64,000 nucleotides of DNA, taken from assembly GCF_040448305.1 (NCBI RefSeq), contig NZ_CP148752.1, positions 930,001 to 994,000 on the forward strand, in the 5' to 3' direction. The position numbers were made by a program, and so were the translations under genes. The DNA is from Pseudomonas fluorescens (GTDB taxonomy: Bacteria > Pseudomonadota > Gammaproteobacteria > Pseudomonadales > Pseudomonadaceae). The notes under the pieces were generated by a model, which saw only the letters and a list, made by a program, of their open reading frames with translations, did not search any database and had not been told where the DNA came from. This document shows, piece by piece, positions 43,896 through 52,940 of the stretch (its first letter is position 1; each line of letters starts with the position of its first letter).

Positions 43896-45200
43896 ATGAC
43901 GCAGACTTCCATCACTCGCAGCTGGGTTGCTTCGGCCAACGGCCACGCGGATTTCCCCCTGCAAAACCTGCCACTGGGCGTGTTCAGCCTCAACGGCTCG
44001 GCACCGCGCAGTGGCGTGGCCATTGGCGAGCATATCTTTGATCTGCAAGCGGCCCTTGAGGCCGGATTGTTCGATGGCGCCGCGAAGGCTGCCGTCGAGG
44101 CCACCCGTGGCGGTCAGCTGAATGCGTTCTTCGAACTGGGCCGCGAGGCTCGCGTCGCGTTGCGCGAGCGTTTGCTGGAACTGTTCGCCGAGGGCAGCAC
44201 CCTGCACGGCAAGATCGAAGCCCAGGGCGCAAAACTGCTGCCACTGGCGGCAGATTGCGAGATGCACCTGCCAGCGAAAATCAACGATTACACCGACTTC
44301 TACGTCGGCATCGAGCACGCGCAGAACGTTGGCAAGCTGTTCCGTCCCGACAACCCGCTGCTGCCGAACTACAAGTACGTGCCCATCGGCTATCACGGTC
44401 GTGCGTCGACGATTCGCCCGTCCGGTACCGATGTGCGCCGCCCGAAAGGCCAGACCTTGCCAGCCGGTCAGAGCGAACCGACATTCGGCCCTTGCGCGCG
44501 CCTGGACTATGAACTGGAACTGGGCATCTGGATCGGCCAGGGCAACGACATGGGCGACTCGATTGCCATTGGTGACGCCGCCGATCACATCGCCGGTTTC
44601 TGCCTGCTCAACGACTGGTCGGCACGGGACATCCAGGCCTGGGAATACCAGCCGCTGGGGCCGTTCCTGTCGAAAAGCTTCATCACCAGCATCTCCCCGT
44701 GGGTGGTCACTGCCGAAGCGCTGGAGCCGTTCCGTCGTGCCCAGCCAGCGCGTCCCCAAGGTGATCCGCAGCCGCTGCCGTACCTGCTCGACAAGCGCGA
44801 TCAGGCCGGTGGTGCATTCGACATCGAACTGGAAGTGCTGCTGCTCACCGAGGCCATGCGCGAACAGAACCTGCCAGCCCACCGCCTGACCCTGAGCAAC
44901 ACCGGGCACATGTACTGGACCGTGGCGCAAATGGTCGCGCACCACAGCGTCAATGGTTGCCAATTGCAGGCCGGTGACTTGTTCGGCTCGGGCACGTTGT
45001 CGGGGCCGGAGAACGGTCAGTTTGGCAGCCTGCTGGAAATTACCGAGGGCGGTAAAAAGCCGATCGAACTGGCTTCGGGCGAGGTGCGTAAATTCCTTGA
45101 GGACGGTGACGAAATCATCCTTCGCGGCCGTTGCCGCCACGACGGTTTCGCTTCCATCGGTTTCGGCGAATGCCGCGGCAAAGTGCTGCCGGCGCGCTAA
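43896..45200 (+). CDS. fahA: Fumarylacetoacetase
   Basis: This enzyme hydrolyses fumarylacetoacetate to fumarate and acetoacetate. The 434-residue chain has the small N-terminal SH3-like domain and the C-terminal FAH barrel with metal-binding acids in CARLDYELELGIWIG (near 203) and FCLLNDWSARDIQAWEYQPL (near 238). It begins three bases after the hmgA stop. It is also called hmgB in P. putida. Confidence 0.96.
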   Translation: MTQTSITRSWVASANGHADFPLQNLPLGVFSLNGSAPRSGVAIGEHIFDLQAALEAGLFDGAAKAAVEATRGGQLNAFFELGREARVALRERLLELFAEGSTLHGKIEAQGAKLLPLAADCEMHLPAKINDYTDFYVGIEHAQNVGKLFRPDNPLLPNYKYVPIGYHGRASTIRPSGTDVRRPKGQTLPAGQSEPTFGPCARLDYELELGIWIGQGNDMGDSIAIGDAADHIAGFCLLNDWSARDIQAWEYQPLGPFLSKSFITSISPWVVTAEALEPFRRAQPARPQGDPQPLPYLLDKRDQAGGAFDIELEVLLLTEAMREQNLPAHRLTLSNTGHMYWTVAQMVAHHSVNGCQLQAGDLFGSGTLSGPENGQFGSLLEITEGGKKPIELASGEVRKFLEDGDEIILRGRCRHDGFASIGFGECRGKVLPAR

Positions 45201-45212
45201 CAGGAGCGGGGC

Positions 45213-45848
45213 ATGGAACTCTATACCTACTACCGTTCGACGTCTTCGTACCGGGTGCGTATCGCGTTGGCGCTCAAGGGCCTGGATTATCAATCCTTGC
45301 CGGTCAACCTGATCGCACCGCAGGGTGGTGAGCATCGACAGCCGCCTTATCTGGGCATCAACCCGCAGGGCCGCGTGCCGGCCTTGCGCACCGATGAAGG
45401 CGAATTGCTGATCCAGTCTCCCGCGATCATCGAGTACCTGGAGGAACGTTATCCACAGGTGCCACTGCTGTCCGGGGACCTGGCTGCCCGCGCTCACGAG
45501 CGCGGCGTGGCGGCTGTGATTGGCTGCGATGTGCACCCGCTGCACAACGTCAGCGTGCTCAATCGGCTGCGCCAGTCGGGCCATGATGAAACACAGGTGG
45601 TGGAGTGGATCGGCCACTGGATCGGCCAGGGCCTGGCCACGGTGGAGCAGTTGATCGGTGATGACGGTTACTGCTTCGGCCCAGAGCCTGGGCTGGCGGA
45701 CGTCTACCTGATCCCGCAGCTGTACGCGGCCGAGCGTTTCAATGTTTCTCTTGAGGCTTATCCGCGAATCCGGCGAGTGGCGGCACTGGCGGCGACGCAC
45801 CCGGCGTTCATCAAGGCGCATCCGGCGAATCAGCCAGACACGCCTTGA
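45213..45848 (+). CDS. maiA: Maleylacetoacetate isomerase
   Basis: The 211-residue zeta-class glutathione S-transferase isomerises maleylacetoacetate to fumarylacetoacetate. The glutathione-site signature SSYRVRIAL is at residues 11-19, and an HPLHNVSVLNRL-like stretch sits near 110. GGAGCGGGG precedes the ATG, 12 bases after fahA. It is the last gene of the operon (hmgC in P. putida); a REPIN follows. Confidence 0.95.
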   Translation: MELYTYYRSTSSYRVRIALALKGLDYQSLPVNLIAPQGGEHRQPPYLGINPQGRVPALRTDEGELLIQSPAIIEYLEERYPQVPLLSGDLAARAHERGVAAVIGCDVHPLHNVSVLNRLRQSGHDETQVVEWIGHWIGQGLATVEQLIGDDGYCFGPEPGLADVYLIPQLYAAERFNVSLEAYPRIRRVAALAATHPAFIKAHPANQPDTP

Positions 45849-45866
45849 AGCCTCACACCGTTCCAA

Positions 45867-45954
45867 TGTGGGAGCGAGCCTGCTCGCGATAGCGGTATGT
45901 CAGTCACATTGATTTGACTGACACTCCCTCTTCGCGAGCAGGCTCGCTCCCACA
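45867..45954. repeat. REP pair (REPIN), GTGGGAG type
   Basis: TGTGGGAGCGAGCCTGCTCG faces CGCGAGCAGGCTCGCTCCCACA across about 45 bases, between the convergent maiA and SirB1-family genes. Confidence 0.9.
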
Positions 45955-45965
45955 ATGATTTTTGA

Positions 45966-46769
45966 TCAGTGAACGATGGAATTGGGCGGCAAATGCCCCA
46001 GCCGTTCCGTCAGGCGAATTCGCTGGATCGGGTCGTCGCTGAGCAGCAGCGCATGCTCCAGGTCAAAACGCTCGGCGTTCGGGCAGTCCAGCCGTTGGTA
46101 CAGGCTGGCCCGGGCCAGATAGTCGGCGGCAGTGGCATTGCCCAGTTCCAGGACGCGCTCGGCGTCGATCAGGGCATTGATGACATCGTCGTGGGACAGG
46201 TACAACTGGCGCAGGTTGCGCGACAGCCGTTGCAGCATCTGCAGCGGCTCGGCGGTTACCAGGTGCTCGGCGCTGAGCTTCATGTTCGGGCCAAACTGGC
46301 GGTGCAGCAGTTCCCGACAATCGTTCGGGTAAAGGCGACGGCCGCCGCAGGGGTCGAGCAAATGATCGGCGCCCGGCACCCGCAGCAGGAAATGCCCGGG
46401 GAAGTTGACCCCGACCATGGGAATCTCCAGGCCCCTGGCCAACTCCAGCGCAATCAGCCCCAGCGTCAAGGGTTGCCCTCGTCGGCGCTCCAGAACCTTA
46501 TCAAGCAGTGCCACTTGCGGGCGCAAGGGTGTGAAGTCGTCCTGGGCATAGCCAAGGTCGTTCATGCGGCGCAGCAGCGGCTGGGCCAGTTCACTGACCG
46601 GCAGCATCGGCAAGCCGCCGCTGACCCGTTGTTGCAACACCTGGAAATCGGCCAACAGCGCTTGCGGCTCCACCTCGCTGTCGTGCTCGGCTGCAATCCA
46701 CAGTGCCGCCTCGAACAGCGCGGGCGGTGAACGTTGCAGGCAGGCGAAGAACGATTGGCGCGGGGTCAT
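45966..46769 (-). CDS. SirB1-family (transglutaminase-like plus TPR) protein
   Basis: The 267-residue protein has the transglutaminase-like SirB1 domain (LDKVLERRRGQPLTLGLIAL, then FPGHFLLRVPGADHLLDPCGGRRL) followed by a TPR-like helical C-terminus (residues 190-265). Members lie near protein-synthesis or PTS genes in many bacteria, and their activity is unproven. ATG 46769 gives the usual MTPRQSFFACLQRSP start. It diverges from the leucine-dehydrogenase-like gene. Confidence 0.85.
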   Translation of the reverse strand: MTPRQSFFACLQRSPPALFEAALWIAAEHDSEVEPQALLADFQVLQQRVSGGLPMLPVSELAQPLLRRMNDLGYAQDDFTPLRPQVALLDKVLERRRGQPLTLGLIALELARGLEIPMVGVNFPGHFLLRVPGADHLLDPCGGRRLYPNDCRELLHRQFGPNMKLSAEHLVTAEPLQMLQRLSRNLRQLYLSHDDVINALIDAERVLELGNATAADYLARASLYQRLDCPNAERFDLEHALLLSDDPIQRIRLTERLGHLPPNSIVH

Positions 46770-46952
46770 CAAAATCTCCGGGCAATGCCTCGTTTTAGCC
46801 CCCTCTCCGGCATTCGTCCAGTGCCGCACAAGGGCGATCACAGGTTATTTCCGAAAGCCTGCATTGGGGCCGTTCTTATTCCGGTGCGCTTCTGCAATTT
46901 TTGGGCGCAAGCCTATACTGGCGACTACAAGAAGTGATTCGGGAGCCTTACG

Positions 46953-47972
46953 ATGTTCGCTCTCATGCAAAGCACTCGCCTTGAATCGCTGCATCTGAGC
47001 GTTGACTCGGTCACCGGGTTGAAGGCGGTCATTGCCATTCATAACAGCCGGCTGGGGCCTGCCCTGGGTGGTTGTCGTTACCTTGCCTACCCCAATGACG
47101 AATCGGCGGTCGAGGATGCTGTGCGCCTTGCCCAAGGCATGAGCTACAAGGCAGCGCTGGCCGGCCTGGCCCAGGGCGGCGGCGTGGCGGTGATCGTGCG
47201 CCCGGCCCATGTGGAAAACCGTGCGGCGCTGTTCGAAGCCTTTGGACGCTGTATCGAACAGCTCGAAGGCCGCTACATCACCGCCATCGACAGCGGCACT
47301 TCAGTGGCGGACATGGATTGCATCGCCCAGCAAACCCAGCACGTCACCAGCACCACCTCGGCGGGCGACCCCGCGCCACACGCGGCGATGGGCGTGTTCA
47401 CCGGCATCCGCAGCACCGCCATGGCCCGGCTGGGCAGCGACAACCTCGAAGGTCTGCGCGTGGCCATCCAGGGCCTGGGCAATGTCGGGTATGCATTGGC
47501 AGAACAGTTGCACGCTGCCGGTGCCGAACTGCTGGTCAGCGACATCGATCACGGCAAGGTGCAACTGGCCATGGAGCAACTGGGGGCGCACCCGATTGCC
47601 AATGAAGCGCTGCTCAGCACACCTTGCGATATCCTCGCGCCTTGCGGGCTTGGCGGTGTGCTCAACAGCCATACCGTCTCGCAATTGCGCTGCTCAGCGG
47701 TGGCCGGTTCAGCGAACAATCAGCTGACGCATCTGGATGTCGCCGACCAACTGGAACGCCGCGGTATCCTGTATGCGCCGGATTACGTGATCAACGCCGG
47801 TGGGCTGATTTACGTGTCGCTCAAGCACCGCGGCGAAGAGCTGTCGACCATCACCGCACACCTGTCGAAAATCAGCTCGCGCCTGACCGAAGTGTTCGCC
47901 CACGCCCAGGCGGAAAAACGCTCCCCTGCACGGGTGGCCGACGAGTTGGCGGAGAAGGTGTTGTACCGCTGA
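46953..47972 (+). CDS. Leu/Phe/Val dehydrogenase homologue with replaced catalytic lysine
   Basis: The 339-residue protein is of the Glu/Leu/Phe/Val dehydrogenase family, which deaminates branched-chain or aromatic amino acids with NAD. The substrate lysine K66 (GMSYKAALAG) is present. In the family signature G-G-G-K, the catalytic lysine is replaced: the chain reads LAQGGGVAVIV (V78, codon GTG). The NAD domain is intact (VAIQGLGNVGYALAEQL). Either this is a natural variant with lost or altered catalysis, or a local sequence error, though GTG for AAG needs two changes. GGAG precedes the ATG. It stands alone. Confidence 0.85.
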   Translation: MFALMQSTRLESLHLSVDSVTGLKAVIAIHNSRLGPALGGCRYLAYPNDESAVEDAVRLAQGMSYKAALAGLAQGGGVAVIVRPAHVENRAALFEAFGRCIEQLEGRYITAIDSGTSVADMDCIAQQTQHVTSTTSAGDPAPHAAMGVFTGIRSTAMARLGSDNLEGLRVAIQGLGNVGYALAEQLHAAGAELLVSDIDHGKVQLAMEQLGAHPIANEALLSTPCDILAPCGLGGVLNSHTVSQLRCSAVAGSANNQLTHLDVADQLERRGILYAPDYVINAGGLIYVSLKHRGEELSTITAHLSKISSRLTEVFAHAQAEKRSPARVADELAEKVLYR

Positions 47973-47998
47973 ATAGGGCATGCGTTATCCACAGGCAT

Positions 47999-48031
47999 GA
48001 AAAAGGCCCTGGGTCATTCGACTCAGGGCCT
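47999..48031 (-). terminator. Terminator of yebG
   Basis: On the minus strand AGGCCCTG...CAGGGCCT forms a long stem followed by TTTTTCAT, 20 bases past the yebG stop. Confidence 0.85.
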
Positions 48032-48049
48032 GTTCAATTCGGGCTTTGC

Positions 48050-48400
48050 TTACTTGGCGGCTTTGGGGGCCTTGGCAGGCTTGGCCGGGGTGACCGGCTC
48101 AGCGGGCTCAACGACCTCGACCGCTGCAACAGGTTGTGCGACTTCAACCGGTGCGCTGAGCAATTCGGACAGGGCGTCCGGCTGGCTCTTGAACGCCTTG
48201 GCGAACACGTCGCGATTTTTCGCCATATAAATCCCGGCTTCTTCCACTTGCTGCTCGGTCAGGGACGGAACGGCTTTTTGCAACACTTCAGCCAGCAATT
48301 CGGCCAGTTCGAGCATTTTGTCATGACGGTCAGCTTCGGCTTTATCCATGAACAAGCGCTCCAGATCTCGGCTGCTGCGGTATACCACTTCGACGGCCAT
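48050..48400 (-). CDS. yebG: YebG-family SOS-inducible protein
   Basis: The 116-residue protein has the YebG start (MAVEVVYRSSRDLERLFMDK, then EADRHDKMLELAELL) and ends in an Ala/Pro/Lys-rich tail (TPAKPAKAPKAAK). In E. coli YebG is LexA-regulated and binds DNA-damage structures; its exact role is unknown. A 16-bp LexA box lies 44 bases upstream of the start, and GAGGTGGTGA provides the ribosome site. A terminator closes the gene. Confidence 0.9.
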   Translation of the reverse strand: MAVEVVYRSSRDLERLFMDKAEADRHDKMLELAELLAEVLQKAVPSLTEQQVEEAGIYMAKNRDVFAKAFKSQPDALSELLSAPVEVAQPVAAVEVVEPAEPVTPAKPAKAPKAAK

Positions 48401-48443
48401 TCACCACCTCACATGCCTTCACATTGGTTGTCGATTTCGACTA

Positions 48444-48459
48444 CTGTATCTATATACAG
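48444..48459 (-). promoter_or_regulatory. LexA box of yebG
   Basis: CTGTATCTATATACAG matches the LexA consensus CTG-N10-CAG with the preferred TATATATA-like centre. It lies 44 bases before the yebG start, as expected for SOS control. Confidence 0.9.
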
Positions 48460-48676
48460 CGAAAGGATAAGCGAAACCCTGTCTTTTGGATAGTGGCTTT
48501 TCAATGTAGACCGGTTTCGGCATTTGTCAGGCGAGGTGCTGCACGGGTGCGACCAAACGCCACGGCGCGTGATCCAGAGAGGCTCGCCATCATGGGCTGG
48601 CCTTTTTTCTGCATGCAGAAAAACCGTCACGTCCAACCCGCATCATCCGGTCGAATCGACCTAAGGAAGCAGCATC

Positions 48677-49177
48677 GTGAAAATCAACTGGGCCGAAAAA
48701 CTGCGGCAGAACGTGCATGAACTGGCCGAGTCCCTGGGCAATCTGTTCGTTGAAACCTTTCACTACCTGGCGCTGTTCGCCATTGGTGCGGTGACCGCGT
48801 GGGCGGCGGTGATGGAATTTCTCGGGATGATCGAAGAGGGGCACATCAAGATCGATGACATCTTGCTGCTGTTCATCTACCTGGAACTGGGGGCGATGGT
48901 CGGGATTTATTTCAAGACCAACCACATGCCCGTGCGCTTCCTGATCTACGTGGCGATCACCGCGCTGACGCGGTTGCTGATTTCCAACGTTTCGCACCAC
49001 AACCCGCCGGACCTGGGGATCATCTACCTGTGCGGCGGGATTCTGCTGTTGGCGTTTGCGATTCTGGTGGTGCGTTACGCGTCGTCGCAATTTCCTTCGG
49101 TGAAGATCGAGAACCCACACCGCAAGTCAGGTGCGGGCTCCAGTGAACATCCGGAAGTAGAAAAGGGCGAGCTTTAA
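48677..49177 (+). CDS. psiE: PsiE-family membrane protein
   Basis: The 166-residue inner-membrane protein matches PsiE (phosphate-starvation-inducible E). Four hydrophobic helices lie at about 26-48, 58-76, 85-102 and 112-132, followed by a soluble tail. The family motif region FKTNHMPVRFLIYVAITALTR is clear. Function is unknown. It starts at GTG 48677 after AAGGAAGCAGC. I see no clear Pho box. The stop overlaps the end of the convergent DUF3509 gene by four bases. Confidence 0.88.
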   Translation: MKINWAEKLRQNVHELAESLGNLFVETFHYLALFAIGAVTAWAAVMEFLGMIEEGHIKIDDILLLFIYLELGAMVGIYFKTNHMPVRFLIYVAITALTRLLISNVSHHNPPDLGIIYLCGGILLLAFAILVVRYASSQFPSVKIENPHRKSGAGSSEHPEVEKGEL

Positions 49178-49488
49178 AGCCCCATGGCGGGTCGGGGACG
49201 GCCATTGGCTGGTGGCGGCAGGCTGTGCGTGCCGCCATCGGTCATGGATTCGAGGATGGCCACGGCACTGTGGCCCTGTTCGATGGCAATGCCGAACTGA
49301 ATGCTTTGCACCAGTCGTTTCAGGCGCTCGGGGTCATTGCGTTGTTCGGCGCTGATCATGCGCTTGGCCACCACGCGGCCACTGTTGGACAGGGTCAGCA
49401 TGATGCTGCCATCCAGGCCCTGAATGCTCAGGTTGATCTGGTAATCCGCTGCAAAGGCATCGGTAATGAGCTGGAAAGGGTTGTCCAT
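49174..49488 (-). CDS. DUF3509-family protein
   Basis: The 104-residue protein matches DUF3509, a family largely limited to Pseudomonas and close relatives. It begins MDNPFQLITDAFAADYQINL and is a small alpha-beta protein with a disordered Pro/Gly-rich end. Function unknown. It converges on psiE with a four-base overlap. Confidence 0.82.
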   Translation of the reverse strand: MDNPFQLITDAFAADYQINLSIQGLDGSIMLTLSNSGRVVAKRMISAEQRNDPERLKRLVQSIQFGIAIEQGHSAVAILESMTDGGTHSLPPPANGRPRPAMGL

Positions 49489-49640
49489 GATGCGTCACCG
49501 CCTGATTGAACGTGCAGTTGTTGACCGGCCGTGATCGGGTTGGTTCGCAATGCCTGACCACCGGCCATCTCGCCATCATTGTTCCAGCAGGGAAGTAGCA
49601 AGGCTCATGCCGGAAAAATCGTCGGACAAAAAATACGTTC

Positions 49641-49740
49641 TGTAGGAGCGAGCCTGCTCGCGATGGTCGTGAACGATAACGCGTCAAACCAGATGGTTCG
49701 CGGCGCCTGAGGGTTTTTCGCGAGTAAGCTCGCTCCTACA
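49641..49740. repeat. REP pair (REPIN), 100-bp TGTAGGAG type
   Basis: Exactly 100 bp, from TGTAGGAGCGAGCCTGCTCG to its reverse complement, with the interior GATGGTCGTGAACGATAACG as in the 7401 and 17754 elements. Confidence 0.9.
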
Positions 49741-49797
49741 GGGGCCGCGTTTTCTGCACGTTTCAGGGCAATTAACCTCGACGTGCCTCCAAAGCGA

Positions 49798-51174
49798 TCA
49801 GCATTCCACCCAGTTCACCGCCAGTCCGCCCCGTGATGTCTCTTTGTACTTGTCGTGCATGTCGGCGCCGGTGTCGCGCATGGTGCGGATCACCCGGTCC
49901 AGGGAAATGAAGTGTTTGCCGTCGCCGCGCAGGGCCATTTGCGTGGCGTTGATGGCTTTCACTGCGGCGATAGCGTTGCGCTCGATGCACGGCACTTGCA
50001 CCAGTCCGCCGACCGGATCACAGGTGAGGCCGAGGTTGTGTTCCAGGCCGATTTCGGCGGCATTTTCCAGCTGCTCCGGGGTGGCGCCAAGCACCTCTGC
50101 CAGGCCTGCGGCGGCCATGGCGCAGGCGGAGCCGACTTCACCCTGACAACCGACTTCGGCCCCGGAGATCGAAGCGTTTTTCTTGCACAGGATGCCGACG
50201 GCAGCTGCGCCCAGGAAAAACGCGACCACGTCGTCGTCAGACGCATCGGCATTGAATTTCATGTAGTAGTGCAGCACCGCCGGAATGATCCCCGCCGCGC
50301 CGTTGGTCGGTGCCGTGACCATGCGCCCGCCGGCGGCGTTTTCTTCGTTCACGGCAAGGGCGTACAGGTTGACCCATTCCATTGCCGACAAGGTGGACGT
50401 AATGACATTCGGCTTGCCGATTTCCTGCAGGCTGCGATGCAGTTTCGCCGCTCGACGCGGCACATTCAGACCGCCGGGCAAGATGCCTTCGTGGCGCAAG
50501 CCCTGTTCGACGCATTCGCGCATCACCGACCAGATATGCAACAGGCCCTGGCGAATGTCTGCGTCACTGCGCCAGGCCCGTTCGTTGGCCATCATCAGTT
50601 CGCTCACCCGCAGCCCGTGTTCGTTGCAGAGCTTGAGCAGTTCGGCTGCGCTGGAGAAGTCGTAAGGCAGCACCACATCGCCAGCTGGTGCGATCCCGGA
50701 TTCGGCTTCGGCCGCTTCGATGATGAAACCACCGCCCACCGAGTAGTAGGTCTGCTCGAACAGTTCGCCGGTTTCACCGAAGGCTGTCAGGGACATGGCG
50801 TTGGGGTGGTAGGGCAGGCTCTCGTTTAGCAGCAGGAGATCGCGTTGCCAGTCGAAGGCAATTTCCGTTATGCCTGCCAGACACAGTTTGCCGGTTTCGC
50901 GCAGGGTGTGAATGCGGCTGTCGATGGTGGTTGGATCGATGCGGTCGGGCCATTCGCCCATCAGGCCCATGACGCAGGCGCGGTCCGTTGCGTGGCCGAC
51001 GCCGGTCGCCGAAAGAGAGCCGTAAAGGCGGACTTCCACGCGTCGCACTTCAGCCAGAAAACCGTGATCGACCAGTGCTTGGGCAAAGGTTGCGGCAGCG
51101 CGCATCGGACCGACGGTATGAGAACTGGAAGGACCGATGCCGACTTTGAATAGATCGAAAACACTGATAGCCAT
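49798..51174 (-). CDS. sdaA: L-serine dehydratase (iron-sulfur type)
   Basis: The 458-residue enzyme deaminates L-serine to pyruvate. It has the beta half (MAISVFDLFKVGIGPSSSHT to about 160) and the alpha half with cysteines for the [4Fe-4S] cluster: GILCKKNASISGAEVGCQGE, GSACAMAAAG and VQVPCIERNA. ATG 51174 follows the natural MAISVFDLFK start. It diverges from a LysR-family gene, the probable regulator, across 135 bases. Confidence 0.95.
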   Translation of the reverse strand: MAISVFDLFKVGIGPSSSHTVGPMRAAATFAQALVDHGFLAEVRRVEVRLYGSLSATGVGHATDRACVMGLMGEWPDRIDPTTIDSRIHTLRETGKLCLAGITEIAFDWQRDLLLLNESLPYHPNAMSLTAFGETGELFEQTYYSVGGGFIIEAAEAESGIAPAGDVVLPYDFSSAAELLKLCNEHGLRVSELMMANERAWRSDADIRQGLLHIWSVMRECVEQGLRHEGILPGGLNVPRRAAKLHRSLQEIGKPNVITSTLSAMEWVNLYALAVNEENAAGGRMVTAPTNGAAGIIPAVLHYYMKFNADASDDDVVAFFLGAAAVGILCKKNASISGAEVGCQGEVGSACAMAAAGLAEVLGATPEQLENAAEIGLEHNLGLTCDPVGGLVQVPCIERNAIAAVKAINATQMALRGDGKHFISLDRVIRTMRDTGADMHDKYKETSRGGLAVNWVEC

Positions 51175-51309
51175 GCTAAAGCCTGTACATGCAATGGAAG
51201 GGAAATCGCTGCCATTTCTGTAGGACAAGCGCAATTTGGGCGATACTGCCTGTCACGGTCCTGCGTGACCAACGAAAATTCCTAAGACATCCTTTAGCAG
51301 GACTAAACG

Positions 51310-52257
51310 ATGAGCCGTCAATTACACGCCCAGACGTATGTCTGGCTGAACGTGTTTGCCTGTGCCGCGCGGCACCTGTCGTTCACCCGATGCGCCGAAG
51401 AACTGCACATCACACCGGGGGCGGTCAGCCAGCAGATCCGCCAGCTGGAAGAACGCCTGGGCTTTCGCCTGTTTCATCGCCGCGCCCGCGGGGTGGAGCT
51501 GAGCGCTGAGGGCCAGCGCCTGGCCATTACCGTCAACGAGGCCTTTGGCAGCATCGACGCGGAATTGCGACGACTGGATGCGGGCATGATCAGCGGGATT
51601 CTGCGAGTGCGTTCGATTCCGTCGTTCCTGAGCAAATGGCTGACGCCGCGCCTGCCGCGTTTGCAGCAGCGCTTTCCGGACATCCAGTTGCGCCTGGTGG
51701 CCGAGGACAGCAGCGTGCCGTTGCATGAAGGTGACTTCGACCTGGCGATCGACCTGAACGACGGCAGCTATCCGGGCCTGTTATCCACAGCCTTGCTGGA
51801 TGAACAGATTTTTCCGGTGTGCGCGCCGAGCCTGTTGCGTGGTCGTCCGCCGCTGCACGGTCCGGCAGACCTGATGCACTTTCCCTTGCTGCACGACATC
51901 ACCGCCTGGCGCGGCAGCTATGAGTACGCGGAATGGGAGTTTTACCTCAATGCCATCGGCTTCGAGGGCGCGGATGTGCGACGTGGCCATACCTTCAATC
52001 GCAATCACTTGACCATCGAAGCGGCCATCGCCGGCATGGGCGTGGCGATTGCGCGTCGTACCTTGCTCAATGATGAGTTGGAGCGTGGTGCTTTGATCGT
52101 GCCGTTTGGCCTGGCGGTGCCCAATCACAAGCGCTACATGCTGCTTTACGCACCGGGGGCGTTGAGCCATCCGGGTGTGCGCGCGGTGCACGATTGGTTG
52201 GTGGAGGAGGCGGGTGCTTTTCGCAGCCTGCACCCGTTGGGGGAGCGGCAAATGTGA
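51310..52257 (+). CDS. LysR-family regulator, GcvA/DsdC-like
   Basis: The 315-residue protein has an N-terminal helix-turn-helix (HLSFTRCAEELHITPGAVSQ, about 24-43, then QIRQLEERLGFRLFHRR) and a periplasmic-binding-like effector domain. It resembles the GcvA/DsdC subgroup. Divergence from sdaA suggests it controls serine or glycine catabolism. Confidence 0.88.
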   Translation: MSRQLHAQTYVWLNVFACAARHLSFTRCAEELHITPGAVSQQIRQLEERLGFRLFHRRARGVELSAEGQRLAITVNEAFGSIDAELRRLDAGMISGILRVRSIPSFLSKWLTPRLPRLQQRFPDIQLRLVAEDSSVPLHEGDFDLAIDLNDGSYPGLLSTALLDEQIFPVCAPSLLRGRPPLHGPADLMHFPLLHDITAWRGSYEYAEWEFYLNAIGFEGADVRRGHTFNRNHLTIEAAIAGMGVAIARRTLLNDELERGALIVPFGLAVPNHKRYMLLYAPGALSHPGVRAVHDWLVEEAGAFRSLHPLGERQM

Positions 52258-52471
52258 GCAATTATTACGTAAGAGCAGGGCGACCCAACTCCCGACCTTA
52301 ACAGCGCTTTTACCGGTTGTCCGGCTTTTTTTGCGATTGAAAATTTATCTTTTTTAGGGGGTTGAATTGTTCAGCGTACAGACCGATTGTGTAAGTAAGA
52401 GGTCACGGTGATGACGCCCAAGGGCTTAGCTGACCGGCCTCTCGCGAGCTAGCTGAAATAAGGGATGAACT

Positions 52472-52879
52472 ATGCAAATCCAAGTCAATAGCGATAACCA
52501 TATTCAAGGCAGTAAACGACTGGAGGAGTGGGTACGTACGACCATTGAGAGCACGCTCGAACGCTACGAAGAGGACCTGACACGAGTCGAGGTTCACCTG
52601 CGGGACGAGAACGGCGACAAGCCGGGTCCCCACGACATGCGCTGCCAACTGGAGGCGCGGCCAAAAGGCCATCAACCGGTTTCCGTCACCCATAAAGCCT
52701 CCACCATGGAGCAGGCGATCGACGGAGCGGCCACCAAACTTGAACATGCGCTGGAGCATATGTTCGGCAAATTACGCGGCAAACGAGCCAATGTGGTGCC
52801 CATCGAGAGTGGCGCCCATGCCGACCAGCTGCTGGAAGAAGAGTTTCTTGAGAACGAACAGGCAGCGCTTAACGGCTGA
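52472..52879 (+). CDS. HPF/RaiA-family ribosome-associated protein
   Basis: The 135-residue protein has the beta-alpha-beta-beta-beta-alpha core of HPF/RaiA ribosome hibernation factors: MQIQVNSDNHIQGSKRLEEW, then VEVHLRDENGDKPGPHDMRC and HKASTMEQAIDGAATKLEHAL. It is longer at the C-terminus than HPF but lacks the long-HPF dimer domain. It probably binds ribosomes under stress. AAGGGATGAACT precedes the ATG, and a terminator follows. Confidence 0.87.
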   Translation: MQIQVNSDNHIQGSKRLEEWVRTTIESTLERYEEDLTRVEVHLRDENGDKPGPHDMRCQLEARPKGHQPVSVTHKASTMEQAIDGAATKLEHALEHMFGKLRGKRANVVPIESGAHADQLLEEEFLENEQAALNG

Positions 52880-52908
52880 CACCTGATTCACTTTTTTACC
52901 TTCCCATG

Positions 52909-52940
52909 AAAACGGGCCTGCATTGCAGGCCCGTTTTGTT
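52909..52940 (+). terminator. Terminator of the HPF/RaiA-like gene
   Basis: AAAACGGGCCTGCATTGCAG pairs onward with GGCCCGTTTT, then TGTTTT; a perfect GGGCCTGC/GCAGGCCC stem with a 2-base loop extension. Confidence 0.9.

Noticed and set aside
42660..45866. 1068-codon open frame on the minus strand across hmgA-fahA-maiA
   Set aside because: It is a shadow of three well-recognised plus-strand genes in high-GC DNA; its translation is low-complexity and matches no family.
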